Shown here one piece after another: positions 39,572 to 54,171 of a DNA stretch of 64,000 nt. This stretch comes from Acidimicrobiales bacterium. Its GTDB lineage: Bacteria > Actinomycetota > Acidimicrobiia > Acidimicrobiales > Bog-793. Within the stretch, counting starts at the first letter, position 1; the number at the start of each line of letters is the position of its first letter. The notes under the pieces were generated by a model, which did no database searches, had not been told where the DNA came from, and saw only the letters and a list, made by a program, of their open reading frames with translations. The stretch spans positions 1 through 64,000 of the forward strand of contig DATGLP010000019.1 of NCBI GenBank assembly GCA_035294085.1, written 5' to 3'. Made by a program: the position numbers and the translations under genes.

Positions 39572-40063
39572 GTGTTTGTCCTCGGCATCGACCCCGGTCT
39601 GTCGCGCTGCGGCTACGGCTGCGTCGCCGACGACGGCGGGCGCGAGCAGGTCGTCGCCGCGGGCGTGATCACGACCGAGCCTGCCGATCCGGTGCCGTCG
39701 CGCCTCGCGACGCTGCGGCGCGAGCTGGCCGAGCTCCTCGCCGAGCTGCGTCCCGCAGCCGTCGTCGTCGAGCGGGTGCTCTTCCAGACGAACGCGCGCA
39801 CCGCCATGGCGGTCGGCCAGGCGAGCGGCGTGGCGCTCCTCAGCGCGGCGGAGGCCGGCTGCGGTGTCGCGGAGTACAGCGCGAACGAGGTGAAGCTGGC
39901 GGTCGCCGGCTACGGCGCCGCCCCCAAGGAGCAGGTCCAGGCGATGGTGGCGCGCCTTCTCGGCTTGGCGGCCGCGCCACGTCCGCCGGACGTCGCCGAC
40001 GCCCTCGCGCTGGCGCTCTGCCACCTCGCGGCCGGCCGCGCGGGACGGGTCGCGAGGCCGTGA
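39572..40063 (+). CDS. ruvC: Holliday junction resolvase RuvC
   Basis: 163 aa. Cuts Holliday junctions symmetrically. Catalytic acids: Asp6 in [14 protein letters not shown], Glu in [18 protein letters not shown], and the pair in [18 protein letters not shown] start with a -10 box seven bases upstream. Its stop overlaps the ruvA GTG (GTGA). Confidence 0.96.
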   Translation: MFVLGIDPGLSRCGYGCVADDGGREQVVAAGVITTEPADPVPSRLATLRRELAELLAELRPAAVVVERVLFQTNARTAMAVGQASGVALLSAAEAGCGVAEYSANEVKLAVAGYGAAPKEQVQAMVARLLGLAAAPRPPDVADALALALCHLAAGRAGRVARP

Positions 40064-40668
40064 TCGCGGCGCTGCGCGGGCGACTCGTCGCGCTCGAGCC
40101 GAGCGGGGAGAGCGCGGTGTCCCTCGTGCTCGACGTGAACGGCGTCGGCTACGCGGTCACGGTCGGCGCCCGGCAGGCGGCCGCGCTCGCGCCGGTCGGG
40201 CAGTGCGTGGAGCTCGCCGTGCACACGCACGTGCGCGAGGGCGCGATCGCGCTCTACGGCTTCGCCGACCACGCCGAGCGGCGGTGCTTCGAGGTCCTGC
40301 TCGGCGCCCACGGGGTCGGTCCTGCGCTCGCGCTCGCGATCCTGTCGGTGCACACGCCGGCGACGCTCGCGCGCGCCGTCGCCGAGGGGGACCTCGACGC
40401 CCTCACGCTCGTGCCGGGGGTGGGGAGGAAGACGGCGCAGCGCCTCGTCGTCGACCTCGCGAGCAGGATGGGGGCGGTGAGCGGCCGGGAGCCGGTGCCG
40501 GTGGGGCACGGGGGCGACGACGCGGCCCGTGCCGACGTGCGCGAGGCGCTCGCGGCGCTCGGCTACGCGCCCGACGAGGTGCGCGCCGCGCTGGCGAGCC
40601 TGCCGGAGGCGGGGACGACCGAGGAGCTCCTGCGGCGGGCGCTCGCCGCGCTCGCGCCGGCGCGATGA
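40060..40668 (+). CDS. ruvA: Holliday junction DNA helicase subunit RuvA
   Basis: 202 aa. N-terminal OB domain ([30 protein letters not shown]), two helix-hairpin-helix motifs ([28 protein letters not shown]) and a C-terminal UBA-like domain that contacts RuvB ([18 protein letters not shown]). Binds the junction and loads RuvB. Overlaps both neighbours by four bases. Confidence 0.96.
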   Translation: MIAALRGRLVALEPSGESAVSLVLDVNGVGYAVTVGARQAAALAPVGQCVELAVHTHVREGAIALYGFADHAERRCFEVLLGAHGVGPALALAILSVHTPATLARAVAEGDLDALTLVPGVGRKTAQRLVVDLASRMGAVSGREPVPVGHGGDDAARADVREALAALGYAPDEVRAALASLPEAGTTEELLRRALAALAPAR

Positions 40669-41756
40669 GCCCGCGGCGCGAGCTCGACCTGGACGGCTCC
40701 CGGGCCGTCGCGGCGGGCGCGAGCCCGGCCGAGGCGGCGCTCGAGGCGGGGCTCCGCCCGGCACGCCTGCGCGACTTCGTGGGCCAGGAGGCGCTGAAGG
40801 AGCACCTCGCCATCGTCCTCGAGGCGGCGCGCCGGCGGGAGCAGCCGGTCGACCACCTCCTGTTCGCCGGGCCGCCGGGGCTCGGCAAGACGACGCTCGC
40901 CGGCATCGTGGCGGGGGAGATGGGCGCGGGGCTGCGGGTCACCTCGGGGCCGGCCCTCCAGCGCGGCGGCGACCTCGCGGCGATCCTCACCGGCCTGCAG
41001 CCCGGTGACGTGCTCTTCATCGACGAGATCCACCGCCTCAACCGCGCGGTGGAGGAGGTCCTGTACCCGGCGATGGAGGACCGCCAGATCGACGTGGTCA
41101 TCGGCAAGGGGCCGACCGCGCGTTCGGTCCGCCTGGACCTGCCGCCGTTCACGCTCGTCGGGGCGACGACGCGCACCGGGCTCGTCACCGGGCCGCTCCG
41201 GGACCGCTTCGGGTTCGTGGCGCGCCTCGAGCTGTACACGCCGGCGGAGCTCGAGGCGATCGTGCGGCGCACCGGGCGGCTCCTCGCGGTCGAGTGCTCG
41301 AGCGAGGGTGCCGCCGAGATCGCTCGGCGCTCGCGCGGGACCCCGCGCCTCGCCATCCGCCTGCTCCGGCGAGTGAGGGACTTCGTCGAGGTCCGCGGCG
41401 AGGGGATCATCACCTTGGAGGCGGCGCGGGAGGGGTGCGACCTGTTCGGGGTCGACGAGCTCGGCCTCGACCGGCTCGACCGGCGCCTCCTCGAGGCCCT
41501 GTGCGTCGGCTTCGGGGGCAGGCCGGTCGGTCTCACGACGCTCGCGATGCAGGTGGGCGAGGAGCCGGAGACGATCGAGGACGTCTACGAGCCGTACCTC
41601 GTGCAGGCGGGCCTCGTGATGCGCACGCCCCGTGGGCGCGTCGCGGCGCCCGCCGCCTACGCGCACCTCGGCCTCGAGCCGCCGCCGCCGGCCCGCCAGC
41701 GGGCCGAGCCGGGCGCGTCGCTCTTCGACGCCGACGTCCCCGCCGCGACGAGCTGA
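40665..41756 (+). CDS. ruvB: Holliday junction branch-migration ATPase RuvB
   Basis: 363 aa AAA+ motor. [18 protein letters not shown], Walker [14 protein letters not shown], Walker [13 protein letters not shown], sensor 1 [20 protein letters not shown], arginine finger region, and C-terminal winged helix ([20 protein letters not shown]). ATG 40665 overlaps the ruvA stop. Confidence 0.97.
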   Translation: MSPRRELDLDGSRAVAAGASPAEAALEAGLRPARLRDFVGQEALKEHLAIVLEAARRREQPVDHLLFAGPPGLGKTTLAGIVAGEMGAGLRVTSGPALQRGGDLAAILTGLQPGDVLFIDEIHRLNRAVEEVLYPAMEDRQIDVVIGKGPTARSVRLDLPPFTLVGATTRTGLVTGPLRDRFGFVARLELYTPAELEAIVRRTGRLLAVECSSEGAAEIARRSRGTPRLAIRLLRRVRDFVEVRGEGIITLEAAREGCDLFGVDELGLDRLDRRLLEALCVGFGGRPVGLTTLAMQVGEEPETIEDVYEPYLVQAGLVMRTPRGRVAAPAAYAHLGLEPPPPARQRAEPGASLFDADVPAATS

Positions 41757-41793
41757 GCGGCGGCGTCGCGCGTCGCGGCGGCGAGGTCGCGGC

Positions 41794-41799
41794 TACAGT
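41794..41799 (+). promoter_or_regulatory. -10 box upstream of yajC-secDF
   Basis: TACAGT, with a facing ACTGT at 41808-41812 forming a short inverted repeat. It precedes a leader of about 30 bases ahead of ATG 41833. Confidence 0.35.
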
Positions 41800-41832
41800 C
41801 GTCGGTTACTGTCCTCGAGAGACGGGTAACCC

Positions 41833-42303
41833 ATGCATCTCCATTCCGCCGCCGTCCCGTCGGTGCTGCACGTGCTGGTCCTCGCCACGACGAAGAAGAC
41901 CACCACGACGTCGGGCGCGTCCTCGCTCCTGTTCATCCTCGTCCTCCTCGCGCTCGGCGCCTACCTCTTCCTGCGCCCCCAGCGCAAGCGGATGCGCGCC
42001 CAGCAGCAGGCGCAGCAGGACGTCCGCGTCGGTGACGAGGTGATCACGGCGTCGGGCATCGTCGGGCGCGTCCAGGCGATGCGCGACGACCGGGTCGACA
42101 TCGAGGTCGCGCCGGGCACGACGATCACCGTGGTGCGGCGCATGCTCGGCACCCGGGCGCCGAGCCAGAGCTTCGACGAGCCGCCTGGCCCCAACGGGTC
42201 GGCGCCGCCCGCCGAGGCCGGGTTGTCCGTCGGCCTGCGCGAGGAGGGATCGTCGTCGGCTGACGGCGGGGACGGCGCGGCGGCCTCGGGGGGCTCCAGC
42301 TAG
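41833..42303 (+). CDS. yajC: Preprotein translocase subunit YajC
   Basis: 156 aa. One membrane helix (about 29-47, SSLLFILVLLALGAYLFL) followed by RPQRKRMRAQQQAQQDVRVG and DEVITASGIVGRVQAM, the YajC core, then an acidic/glycine-rich tail. Accessory subunit of SecYEG with SecD and SecF. The stop abuts the secD GTG. Confidence 0.93.
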   Translation: MHLHSAAVPSVLHVLVLATTKKTTTTSGASSLLFILVLLALGAYLFLRPQRKRMRAQQQAQQDVRVGDEVITASGIVGRVQAMRDDRVDIEVAPGTTITVVRRMLGTRAPSQSFDEPPGPNGSAPPAEAGLSVGLREEGSSSADGGDGAAASGGSS

Positions 42304-43815
42304 GTGCGTCGCTCGCTCCTCGCGAGCGTGGTGGCGAGCACGCTCGCCTGCCTGGGGATGCTCGGCGCGGCCGTGGGCCTCGGCTGGTCGCCCCACCTCG
42401 GGCTCGACCTCGAGGGCGGGCTCTCGGTCGTCTTCCGTCCGGCGCGTGCGGTCTCGAACGCGACGCTCCAGACGGTGGTCAACATCATGTCCGAGCGCGT
42501 CAACGCGCTCGGCGTGTCGCAGCCGAACATCACGACCCAGGGCAAGGACGTCGTCGTCCAGCTCCCCGGCGTGAAGGACGCCTCGCAGATCCTCGCCGAG
42601 ATCGGCACGACCGCGCAGCTCTTCTTCCGGCCGGTGCTGTGCGGGGCGCCGCCGTACTCGCCGCCGCGCGGCCCGCGCGGCACGCCGGCGAAGGTCGCCT
42701 ACCGGGTCCCGCCGACCTGCTCGGCTCCCTACCGCTACACCTCGGCGTACTACGACACGGCGACGCAGAACTACAACATCCCGAGCCAGTACGCCGAGGA
42801 CCCCTCCTACGCCGCCTACCCCTCGACGCCGCCGGGAAGCGATCAGCGCTACGAGCACGAGAACGTCATCTTCCCTACGAACGGGCAGGGCTTCGCTCGG
42901 CGCTACGTACTCGGGCCCGTGCTCGCCAAGGGCACGATCATCAAGAGCGCGTACCCCTCCCTCGACAGCCAGACGGGCCAGTGGGTCGTCGTCTTCAACC
43001 TCACGCCGCAGGGCAGCACGGTCTTCAACCGCATCGCCTCGACCTACTACCAGCAGCTCGTGGCGAACGACCTCGACGGCCGGATCATCTCCGCCCCGGT
43101 GATCCAGTCGACGAACTTCCCCGGCTCGGGCCAGATCTCGGGCAGCTTCACCCAGCAGAGCGCGACGACGCTCGCGCTGCAGCTGCAGTACGGGGCGCTG
43201 CCGGTCCAGCTCAACCGCCAGACGGTGACGACCGTGTCCCCGAGCCTCGGCAAGTCGTCGCTGCGCGCCGGCCTGCTCGCCGGTCTGCTCGGCCTGCTGC
43301 TCGTGATGGGCTACACGATCTTCTACTACCGGGCGCTCGGCATCGTCGTCGTGCTCGGCCTCCTGACGACGGCCGCGTTCCTCTACGGGTTCATCGCGCT
43401 GCTCTCCAACTCCTCCCTCGGCCTCACGCTCGACCTGTCCGGCGTGACCGGCCTCATCGTCTCGGTCGGGATCACCGTCGACTCCTACATCGTCTACTTC
43501 GAACGCCTGAAGGACGAGGTGCGCGCTGGCCGTTCGGTGCGAGCCTCGGTGGATCGCGGGTTCAAGAGCGCGTTCCGCACGATCCTGTCGGCCGACGCCG
43601 TCTCGTTCATCGGCGCGCTCGTGCTCTGGCTCCTGTCGGTCGGCGCGGTACGGGGCTTCGCCTTCATGCTCGGCCTGTCGACGCTGGTCGACGTCGCGAC
43701 CGCCTACGCCTTCACCCGACCCCTCGTCATCCTCCTCGGACGGAACCGGCTGTTCACCTCGGCCCGCCACCTCGGCGTGGCCCGCGGCCTCGGGGCGCTC
43801 CCGGAGGCAGCGTGA
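42304..43815 (+). CDS. secD: Protein translocase subunit SecD
   Basis: 503 aa. First helix at 5-25, then LGLDLEGGLSVVF (the D-LxGG signature), large extracytoplasmic P1 region (about 40-300), and five C-terminal membrane helices with GLIVSVGITVDSYIVYFERLKDE. Uses proton motive force to pull secreted proteins. GTG immediately after yajC; the stop overlaps secF by four bases. Confidence 0.96.
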   Translation: MRRSLLASVVASTLACLGMLGAAVGLGWSPHLGLDLEGGLSVVFRPARAVSNATLQTVVNIMSERVNALGVSQPNITTQGKDVVVQLPGVKDASQILAEIGTTAQLFFRPVLCGAPPYSPPRGPRGTPAKVAYRVPPTCSAPYRYTSAYYDTATQNYNIPSQYAEDPSYAAYPSTPPGSDQRYEHENVIFPTNGQGFARRYVLGPVLAKGTIIKSAYPSLDSQTGQWVVVFNLTPQGSTVFNRIASTYYQQLVANDLDGRIISAPVIQSTNFPGSGQISGSFTQQSATTLALQLQYGALPVQLNRQTVTTVSPSLGKSSLRAGLLAGLLGLLLVMGYTIFYYRALGIVVVLGLLTTAAFLYGFIALLSNSSLGLTLDLSGVTGLIVSVGITVDSYIVYFERLKDEVRAGRSVRASVDRGFKSAFRTILSADAVSFIGALVLWLLSVGAVRGFAFMLGLSTLVDVATAYAFTRPLVILLGRNRLFTSARHLGVARGLGALPEAA

Positions 43816-45296
43816 GCTCCGGGCGTATCCGCCCTGGCTCCGCCGCGGCCCGGCGACAGGCGTCCGCCGAAGCGGCGACGGCTCCTCCGCCGGACGAGGC
43901 CGAGGCCCGCGAGGTGGCGTCGACCGAGACGGCGACCGCTCGTCCGCCGGTCGAGGCGGACGAGGCCGGGGCCCGCGAGGCGGCGGGCGCCGAGCCGGCG
44001 CTGCCGCACACGGCAGCGCCGGAGGCGCGCGATCGCCCGCCCGCTCAGCCGGAGGTGACCGGTGGCGCCGAGGCGCGCCGGTTCGGTCCCTTCGGCCGCC
44101 TCTACCACGGCCAGACGACCTTCCGGTTCGTGCGCCGCTGGCGGTGGTGGTTCGCCTTCTCCGCGCTGGTGATCCTCGCCGGCATCGGCTCGCTCGCCGG
44201 GCGGGGGCTCAACCTCGGCATCGAGTTCGTCGGCGGGACCGCCTGGACGGTGCAGTCTCGCACGCTCACGGTGTCGGCGACCCAGGCGGCGCTCGAGCCC
44301 CTCGGCCTCGGTGGCTCGACCGTCACGGTCCTCGGGTCGAACGCGACCGGCTCGCGCTCGGTGGAGGTGCAGGCGAAGCTGCCGAAGGGGCAGGGCTCGG
44401 CGCTGTCGAGCAGCCAGGCGAACCGCGTGTCTCGGGTGCTCGCCCGCCTCGCGCACACCTCGGTGGCGAACGTGAGCGTCGAGTCGGTCGGGCCCTCGTG
44501 GGGCGGCGAGATCACGCGCAAGGCGGTCACCGCGCTCATCGTCTTCTTCGTGCTCATCGCGCTCTACATCTCGATCTTCTTCGAGTGGCGCATGGCGCTG
44601 TCCGCGATCGTGGCCGTCGCGCACGACATCCTCGTCACGGTCGGGATCTACTCCCTGTCCGGCTTCGAGGTGACCCCCGACACCGTGGTCGCCTTCCTCA
44701 CGATCCTCGGCTACTCGCTCTACGACACGATCGTCGTGTTCGACCGGGTGCGCGACAACGTGAAGGCGCTCGGCGGTTCGAACCGACTGAGCTTCACCGA
44801 CCTCGTCGACCTGTCGATGAACCAGACGCTCGCCCGCTCGCTCAACACCTCGCTCGTCGCCATCCTCCCGATCCTCTCGGTGCTGCTCATCGGGGCGCAG
44901 CTGCTCGGTGCGAAGACGCTGCAGTACTTCGGCCTCGCCCTCCTCGTCGGCCTGGCGACGGGCGCCTACTCGTCGATCTTCATCGCCTCGCCGCTCACGG
45001 CGCTGCTCAAAGAGCGCGAGCAGCGCTGGCGCATCGTGCGGGAGCGCATCGCGCAGCGGGGCGGGGCGCCGTCGCGGCTGTCGCCGGCCGCCGTCGCGGC
45101 CGGGGTCCTCGGGGAGGGAAGCGCTCCTGGGCGTCGGCGGGTCGCGCCCGGCGGCACGGCGCCCGGCCGCATCCGCCCCGGCTCGGCGTCGGGCAACGGC
45201 GAGGAGGCCGCGGCGCTCGAGCCCACCTCCGCCCTGCGCTCACCCGGTCAGCGGCGCCCGCCCGCACGCGCCCGCCGTCGCGGAGGCCGGCGCTGA
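43812..45296 (+). CDS. secF: Protein translocase subunit SecF with long terminal extensions
   Basis: 494 aa, versus about 300-400 in most bacteria. The SecF core spans residues about 95-420: FRFVRRWRWWFAFSALVILA, GIEFVGGTAWTV, RKAVTALIVFFVLIALYISI, and LGYSLYDTIVVFDRVRDN. A 90-residue Ala/Pro/Glu-rich N-terminal extension and an 80-residue basic C-terminal extension flank it, and both contain GRIRPGSA (near residues 4-11 and 452-459). The GTG overlaps the secD stop. The extensions probably stay on the cytosolic side. Confidence 0.94.
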   Translation: MSSGRIRPGSAAARRQASAEAATAPPPDEAEAREVASTETATARPPVEADEAGAREAAGAEPALPHTAAPEARDRPPAQPEVTGGAEARRFGPFGRLYHGQTTFRFVRRWRWWFAFSALVILAGIGSLAGRGLNLGIEFVGGTAWTVQSRTLTVSATQAALEPLGLGGSTVTVLGSNATGSRSVEVQAKLPKGQGSALSSSQANRVSRVLARLAHTSVANVSVESVGPSWGGEITRKAVTALIVFFVLIALYISIFFEWRMALSAIVAVAHDILVTVGIYSLSGFEVTPDTVVAFLTILGYSLYDTIVVFDRVRDNVKALGGSNRLSFTDLVDLSMNQTLARSLNTSLVAILPILSVLLIGAQLLGAKTLQYFGLALLVGLATGAYSSIFIASPLTALLKEREQRWRIVRERIAQRGGAPSRLSPAAVAAGVLGEGSAPGRRRVAPGGTAPGRIRPGSASGNGEEAAALEPTSALRSPGQRRPPARARRRGGRR

Positions 45297-46479
45297 TCGA
45301 CCTCAGAGCGGCGCGACGCGACCCGGAGGCCTTCCGCGCCGCCCTCGCGCGCAAGGGCGCCGCCGCGGCCTTCGACGAGCTGCTGGCGGCGGACGCGCGC
45401 TGGCGCGAGGCGATGGCGCGCGCCGAGGCGCTCCGGCACGCGACGCGGCCGAAGGGTCGCCCGAGCGAGGCGGAGCAGCGCGCCCTGCGGGCCGCGAAGG
45501 AGGAGCTGCAGGCGCTCGAGGAAGAGCTCGCGCGCCACGCGAGGCGACGCAACGACCTCCTCGCCCGCGTCCCGAACCCGCCGGATCCGACCGTGCCCGA
45601 TGGCGAGCGCGAGGAGGACGCGCTCGAGCTGCGCCGGGTCGGGGAGCCCCCGTCCTTCTCGTTCGCCGTGCGCGACCACCTCGAGCTCGGCGGCTTCGAC
45701 ACCGAGCGCGCCGCTCGGGTGTCCGGTGCTCGCTTCGCGTACCGCGTCGGTCCCGTCGCGCTCGTCGAGCTCGCGCTCTACCGCTTCGCGCTCGACCGCC
45801 TCGTCCAGGCGGGCTTCGTGCCGGTGCTCCCGCCGGTCCTCGTGCGCGAGGCGGCGATGTACGGCACGGGCTTCCTGCCGACCGAGGCGTCGAACCTCTA
45901 CCGGGTCGAGGCGGACGATCTCTACCTCACGGGCACGTCGGAGGTCGCGCTCGCCGCCTACCACGCGGGTGAGGTCCTCGCCGAGGAGGACCTCCCGCTG
46001 CGCTACGCGGGCTACTCGACCTGCTTCCGGCGCGAGGCGGGCGCGGCCGGCCGCGACACCCGGGGGATCTTCCGGGTCCACCAGTTCGACAAGGTGGAGA
46101 TGTTCGTCTTCACGACGCCCGAGCGCTCCCGCGAGGAGCACGAGGCCATCCTCGCCCTCGAGGAGTCGCTCGCCGGCGCGCTCGGCCTCGCCTACCGCGT
46201 CGTCGTCACCGCGGCCGGCGACCTCGGCCCCGCCGCGGCGAAGAAGTACGACCTCGAGGCGTGGATCCCGAGCCAGGGCCGCTACCGGGAGATCACCTCC
46301 TGCTCGAACACGACGGACTTCCAGGCTCGCCGCCTCGAGGTGCGCATGCGGCGCGGCGGCGGGCTCGTGCACCCGCACACCTTGAACGGCACGGCGATGA
46401 CCGCCCGCTTCCTCGTCGCCCTGCTCGAGCAGCGCCAGGAGCCCGACGGAGCCGTCGAGCTCCCCGAGGTCCTCCTGCC

Positions 46480-49476
<2,997 letters not shown>

Positions 49477-49538
49477 GGGTCACTCCTACGCCCTCGCAGG
49501 GGTCGCGCGCAACTGGCGGGCGCGCCGCAGGGCGCGTG

Positions 49539-49544
49539 TACACT
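49539..49544 (+). promoter_or_regulatory. -10 box, gltBD
   Basis: TACACT; predicted transcript start near 49551, leaving a leader of about 60 bases before ATG 49612. Lies between the divergent thiO and gltB genes. Confidence 0.4.
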
Positions 49545-49611
49545 GACGGCACCGGGCCAACGGCGTCCCGGTGGCGAAGCCGCAGGGCGCGGCACGACGA
49601 CGAGGGACGCG

Positions 49612-52600
49612 ATGGACGGGAGCTCCACCACCGGTCTGTACGACGCGCGCTTCGAGCACGACGCGTGCGGCGTGGCGTTCGTCGCCGACCTGCGACGGGG
49701 GCCGAGCCACCGCATCGTCGAGCTCGCGCTCGACGCGCTCGAGAACCTCGCGCACCGCGGCGCGTTCGGCGCCGATCCCGAGACGGGCGACGGCGCGGGG
49801 ATCCTCCTGCAGCTCCCGCACCGCTTCTTCGCCGAGGTCGCCGGCGTGGACCTCCCCGAACCCGGGCGCTACGCGAGCGGGATCGCCTTCCTGCCGCGCG
49901 AGCCCGACGGTGCCGCGCGAGCGCGCGCCGCCATCGGCGAGCTCGCCAGCGAGGAGGGCCTGCGCGTCCTCGGCTGGCGGCCGGTCCCCGTCGAGCTCGA
50001 CGTGGCCGGTCCTGGCGCGCGGCGCGTCGCGCCGAGCTTCTGGCAGGCCTTCGTCGCCCCGGACCCCGACGGCCCGCACGCGAAGGCCGCGGGCCTCGCG
50101 CTCGAGCGCCTGGCGTTCGTGCTGCGAAAGCGTGCCGAGCGCACCGTCGCCGGCTGCTACTTCCCCTCGCTGTCGACGAGGACCTTCGTCTACAAGGGGA
50201 TGCTCGCGACCGAGCAGCTGCGCCGCTTCTTCCCGGACATCTCCGACCCTCGCGTCGAGAGCGCCCTCGCGCTCGTGCACTCGCGCTTCTCGACGAACAC
50301 CTTCCCGTCCTGGCCGCTCGCGCACCCCTACCGGCTCATCGCCCACAACGGGGAGATCAACACGATCGGCGGCAACCGCAACTGGATGCGGGCGCGCGAG
50401 GCCCTGCTGCGGAGCCGCCTCATCCCCGGCGACCTCGAGCGGATCTGCCCGATCCTGACCCCGGGGGCGAGCGACTCGGCCTCCTTCGACGAGGCGCTCG
50501 AGCTCCTGCACCTCGGCGGGCGGTCGATCGCGCACGCGATCCTCATGATGATCCCCGAGGCGTGGGAGAACGACGCCGAGATGTCTCCGTCGCTGCGGGC
50601 CTTCTACGAGTACCACGGCTGCCTCATGGAGCCGTGGGACGGGCCGGCGGCGGTCGCCTTCACCGACGGCACCGTCATCGGCGCGCTGCTCGATCGCAAC
50701 GGCCTGCGCCCGGCGCGCTACTGGGTCACCGACGACGGCCTCGTCGTGCTCGCGTCCGAGGTCGGCGTGCTCGACGTCGGGTCCGAGCACGTGGTCGCGA
50801 AGGGGCGCCTCCAGCCGGGGCGCATGTTCCTCGTGGACACCGCCGAAGGCCGCATCGTCGACGACGCGGAGGTCAAGGAGACCCTCGCGGCCGCCCACCC
50901 CTACGGCGAGTGGCTCGAGCGCGGCCTCGTGCGCCTCGCGGACCTGCCGCCACGGCGCGTCCTCGTGCCCCAGCACGGGTCGCTCGTCCCCCAGCAGCGC
51001 CTCTTCGGCTACAGCGCGGAGGACCTGCGCCTCATCCTCGCGCCGATGGCGATGAGCCGGGCCGAGCCGGTCGGCTCGATGGGCTCGGACACCCCCGTCG
51101 CGGTGCTCTCGGACCGCCCGCGCCTGCTGTTCGACTACTTCACCCAGCTGTTCGCCCAGGTGACGAACCCGCCGCTCGACGCCATTCGCGAGGAGCTCGT
51201 CACGTCGCTCGCGGGCACGATCGGGGCAGAGGGCAACCTGCTCGAGCCCGGGCCGGAGTCGTGCCGCCAGATCGTGCTCGAGCAGCCGGTCATCGACAAC
51301 GACGCGCTCGCCAAGCTCCTCTACGTCAACGAGCACGGGGAGACGCCCGCCTTCCGCTCCTTCGTCGTCGACGGCCTCTTCGAGGTGGGCGGCGGCGGCG
51401 CCGCGCTCGAGGCCGCGCTCGAGCGGATCTGCGACGAGGTGCTCGCCGCCATCGAGGGCGGTGCGAACGTCGTCGTGCTGTCGGACCGGCACGCGAACGC
51501 CGAGCTCGCGCCGATCCCGTCGCTGCTGCTCACCTCGGCGGTGCACCACCACCTCGTGCGAGCCCGGGCGCGCACGCGCGCCGGCCTCGTCGTCGAGTCG
51601 GGCGACGCCCGGGAGGTGCACCACCTCGCGCTCCTGATCGGCTACGGCGCCGCGGCCGTCAACCCCTACCTCGCCATCGAGACGGTCGCCGACCTCGCGC
51701 GCCGGGGCGAGCTCGCCGGCGAGAGCGAGCGGCGCGCCGTGCAGCACTACCTCAAGGCGGCGAGCAAGGGGATCTTGAAGGTGATGTCGAAGATGGGCAT
51801 CTCGACGATCGCCTCCTACACGGGCGCCCAGGTCTTCGAGGCGATCGGCCTCGACGAGGGGCTCGTCGAGCGGTACTTCACGGGGACGACGAGCCGCCTC
51901 GGCGGTATCGGCCTCGAGGAGATCGCGGCGGAGGTGGCCAGGCGCCACGCCCTGGCCTTCCACGCCTCGCCGGGACGTCTCGCGCACCGCGAGCTCGAGG
52001 TGGGCGGCGAGTACCAGTGGCGGCGCGAGGGCGAGTACCACCTCTTCAACCCGAGGACGGTCTTCAAGCTCCAGCACGCGACGCGCGCGAAGCGCTACGA
52101 GATCTTCAAGGAGTACACGCGCCTCGTCGACGACCAGTCCGAGCGCCTGGCGACGCTGCGCGGGCTGCTCCGGCTGCGGACCGGCCCGGACGCGCCGCGC
52201 CCGCCGGTGCCCCTCGAGGAGGTCGAGCCGGTCGAGTCGATCGTGCGGCGCTTCGCCACGGGCGCCATGTCCTACGGCTCGATCTCCGCCGAGGCGCACG
52301 AGACGCTCGCGATCGCGATGAACCGCCTCGGCGGCAAGTCGAACACGGGCGAGGGCGGCGAGGACCCGGCGCGCTACGTCCCCGACCCCAACGGCGACTC
52401 GCGGCGCAGCGCGATCAAGCAGGTGGCTTCCGGGCGCTTCGGCGTGACGAGCGAGTACCTCGTGAACGCGGACGACCTGCAGATCAAGATGGCCCAGGGG
52501 GCCAAGCCCGGCGAGGGGGGCCAGCTCCCGGGCCACAAGGTCTACCCGTGGATCGCCGCGACCCGCTACTCGACGCCGGGCGTCGGCCTCATCTCGCCGC

Positions 52601-54171
52601 CGCCGCACCACGACATCTACTCGATCGAGGACCTCGCCCAGCTGATCTACGACCTGAAGAACGCCAACCCCGCGGCGCGCGTCCACGTGAAGCTCGTCGC
52701 CGAGGTGGGGGTCGGGACCGTGGCGGCCGGCGTGGCGAAGGCGCACGCCGACGTCGTCCTCATCTCCGGCCACGACGGCGGGACGGGCGCGGCGCCCCTC
52801 ACCTCCATCAAGCACGCCGGTGCCCCCTGGGAGCTCGGCCTCGCCGAGACGCAGCAGACCCTCGTGCGCAACGGGCTGCGGGACCGCATCGTCGTGCAGG
52901 TCGACGGCCAGATGAAGACCGGGCGCGACGTCGTCGTCGCGGCCCTGCTCGGCGCCGAGGAGTTCGGCTTCGCGACGGCCCCCCTCGTCGTGTCGGGCTG
53001 CGTCATGATGCGCGTCTGCCACCTCGACACCTGCCCGGTCGGCATCGCCACGCAGAACCCGGAGCTGCGCCGGCGCTTCACGGGGCGGCCGGAGTTCGTG
53101 GAGAACTTCTTCACCTTCATCGCCGAGGAGGTGCGCGAGCACCTCGCCGCGCTCGGCTTCCGCTCGCTCGAGGAGGCCGTCGGCCACGTCGAGTGCCTCG
53201 ACGTGGCCCGGGCCCTCGACCACTACAAGGCGTCCGGCCTCGACCTCACGCCGCTGCTCGCCCCGGCCGAGTCGGTGCACGGCCCGTGCGCGCTCCACCG
53301 GGTCCGCCCCCAGGAGCACGGCCTTGAGCGCGCGCTCGACAACGAGCTCATCGCCGCGTCGCGCGAGGCCCTCGAGCGCGGCGCGCCGGTCGAGATCGAG
53401 CGCCCCGTGCGCAACGTGCACCGGACGATCGGGACGATGCTCGGCCACGAGGTGACGCGCCGGTACGGGGCGAAGGGGCTGCCGGACGGCACGATCCGCA
53501 TCCGCCTCACCGGCTCGGCGGGCCAGAGCCTCGGCGCGTTCCTCCCGAGAGGGATCGAGATCACGCTCTTCGGCGACGCGAACGACTACGTGGCCAAGGG
53601 CCTCTCGGGCGGCCGGGTCGTCCTCCGCCCGCCCGTCGGCTCCCCCTTTGCCCCCGAGGAGAACATCATCGCGGGCAACGTCTGCGCCTACGGGGCGACG
53701 GCCGGCGAGCTGTTCGTCTCGGGCCGGGTGGGGGAGCGCTTCTGCGTGCGCAACTCCGGGGCGACGGCGGTCGTCGAGGGCGTCGGCGACCACGGCTGCG
53801 AGTACATGACGGGCGGCACCGTCGTCGTCCTCGGGCGCACGGGGCGGAACTTCGCGGCGGGGATGTCGGGCGGCATCGCCTACGTCTACGACCCCGACGG
53901 GGCGTTCCCGAGCCGGGTGAACCGGGAGATGGTCTTCCTCGAGCCGCTCGACGAGGAGGACGAAGAGGTCGTCTCCTCGCTCCTCCACGCGCACCTCGAG
54001 CGCACCGGCTCGCCGCTCGCCAGCCGCCTCGTCGCCGGCGGGCGGGAGGTGCTCGGTCGCTTCGTCAAGGTGATGCCGAAGGACTACCGCCGCGTCCTCG
54101 AGGCGACGAGCCTGGCGATCGAGCGGGGGATGTCCGTCGAGGACGCCATCATGGCGGCCGCCCATGGCTGA
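49612..54171 (+). CDS. gltB: Glutamate synthase, large (alpha) subunit
   Basis: 1519 aa. Converts glutamine plus 2-oxoglutarate to two glutamates with electrons from GltD. N-terminal class II glutamine amidotransferase with the catalytic cysteine exposed after propeptide removal in [14 protein letters not shown], then [15 protein letters not shown]; central domain; FMN/synthase domain ([50 protein letters not shown]); 3Fe-4S cysteines in [21 protein letters not shown]-terminal beta-helix domain. ATG 49612. Overlaps gltD by eight bases. Confidence 0.97.
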   Translation: MDGSSTTGLYDARFEHDACGVAFVADLRRGPSHRIVELALDALENLAHRGAFGADPETGDGAGILLQLPHRFFAEVAGVDLPEPGRYASGIAFLPREPDGAARARAAIGELASEEGLRVLGWRPVPVELDVAGPGARRVAPSFWQAFVAPDPDGPHAKAAGLALERLAFVLRKRAERTVAGCYFPSLSTRTFVYKGMLATEQLRRFFPDISDPRVESALALVHSRFSTNTFPSWPLAHPYRLIAHNGEINTIGGNRNWMRAREALLRSRLIPGDLERICPILTPGASDSASFDEALELLHLGGRSIAHAILMMIPEAWENDAEMSPSLRAFYEYHGCLMEPWDGPAAVAFTDGTVIGALLDRNGLRPARYWVTDDGLVVLASEVGVLDVGSEHVVAKGRLQPGRMFLVDTAEGRIVDDAEVKETLAAAHPYGEWLERGLVRLADLPPRRVLVPQHGSLVPQQRLFGYSAEDLRLILAPMAMSRAEPVGSMGSDTPVAVLSDRPRLLFDYFTQLFAQVTNPPLDAIREELVTSLAGTIGAEGNLLEPGPESCRQIVLEQPVIDNDALAKLLYVNEHGETPAFRSFVVDGLFEVGGGGAALEAALERICDEVLAAIEGGANVVVLSDRHANAELAPIPSLLLTSAVHHHLVRARARTRAGLVVESGDAREVHHLALLIGYGAAAVNPYLAIETVADLARRGELAGESERRAVQHYLKAASKGILKVMSKMGISTIASYTGAQVFEAIGLDEGLVERYFTGTTSRLGGIGLEEIAAEVARRHALAFHASPGRLAHRELEVGGEYQWRREGEYHLFNPRTVFKLQHATRAKRYEIFKEYTRLVDDQSERLATLRGLLRLRTGPDAPRPPVPLEEVEPVESIVRRFATGAMSYGSISAEAHETLAIAMNRLGGKSNTGEGGEDPARYVPDPNGDSRRSAIKQVASGRFGVTSEYLVNADDLQIKMAQGAKPGEGGQLPGHKVYPWIAATRYSTPGVGLISPPPHHDIYSIEDLAQLIYDLKNANPAARVHVKLVAEVGVGTVAAGVAKAHADVVLISGHDGGTGAAPLTSIKHAGAPWELGLAETQQTLVRNGLRDRIVVQVDGQMKTGRDVVVAALLGAEEFGFATAPLVVSGCVMMRVCHLDTCPVGIATQNPELRRRFTGRPEFVENFFTFIAEEVREHLAALGFRSLEEAVGHVECLDVARALDHYKASGLDLTPLLAPAESVHGPCALHRVRPQEHGLERALDNELIAASREALERGAPVEIERPVRNVHRTIGTMLGHEVTRRYGAKGLPDGTIRIRLTGSAGQSLGAFLPRGIEITLFGDANDYVAKGLSGGRVVLRPPVGSPFAPEENIIAGNVCAYGATAGELFVSGRVGERFCVRNSGATAVVEGVGDHGCEYMTGGTVVVLGRTGRNFAAGMSGGIAYVYDPDGAFPSRVNREMVFLEPLDEEDEEVVSSLLHAHLERTGSPLASRLVAGGREVLGRFVKVMPKDYRRVLEATSLAIERGMSVEDAIMAAAHG

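Noticed and set aside
49477-49611. TPP riboswitch upstream of thiO
   Set aside because: No CUGAGA-like or GCG-UAGGGA-like conserved segments are visible; only a TAGGAG ribosome binding site.
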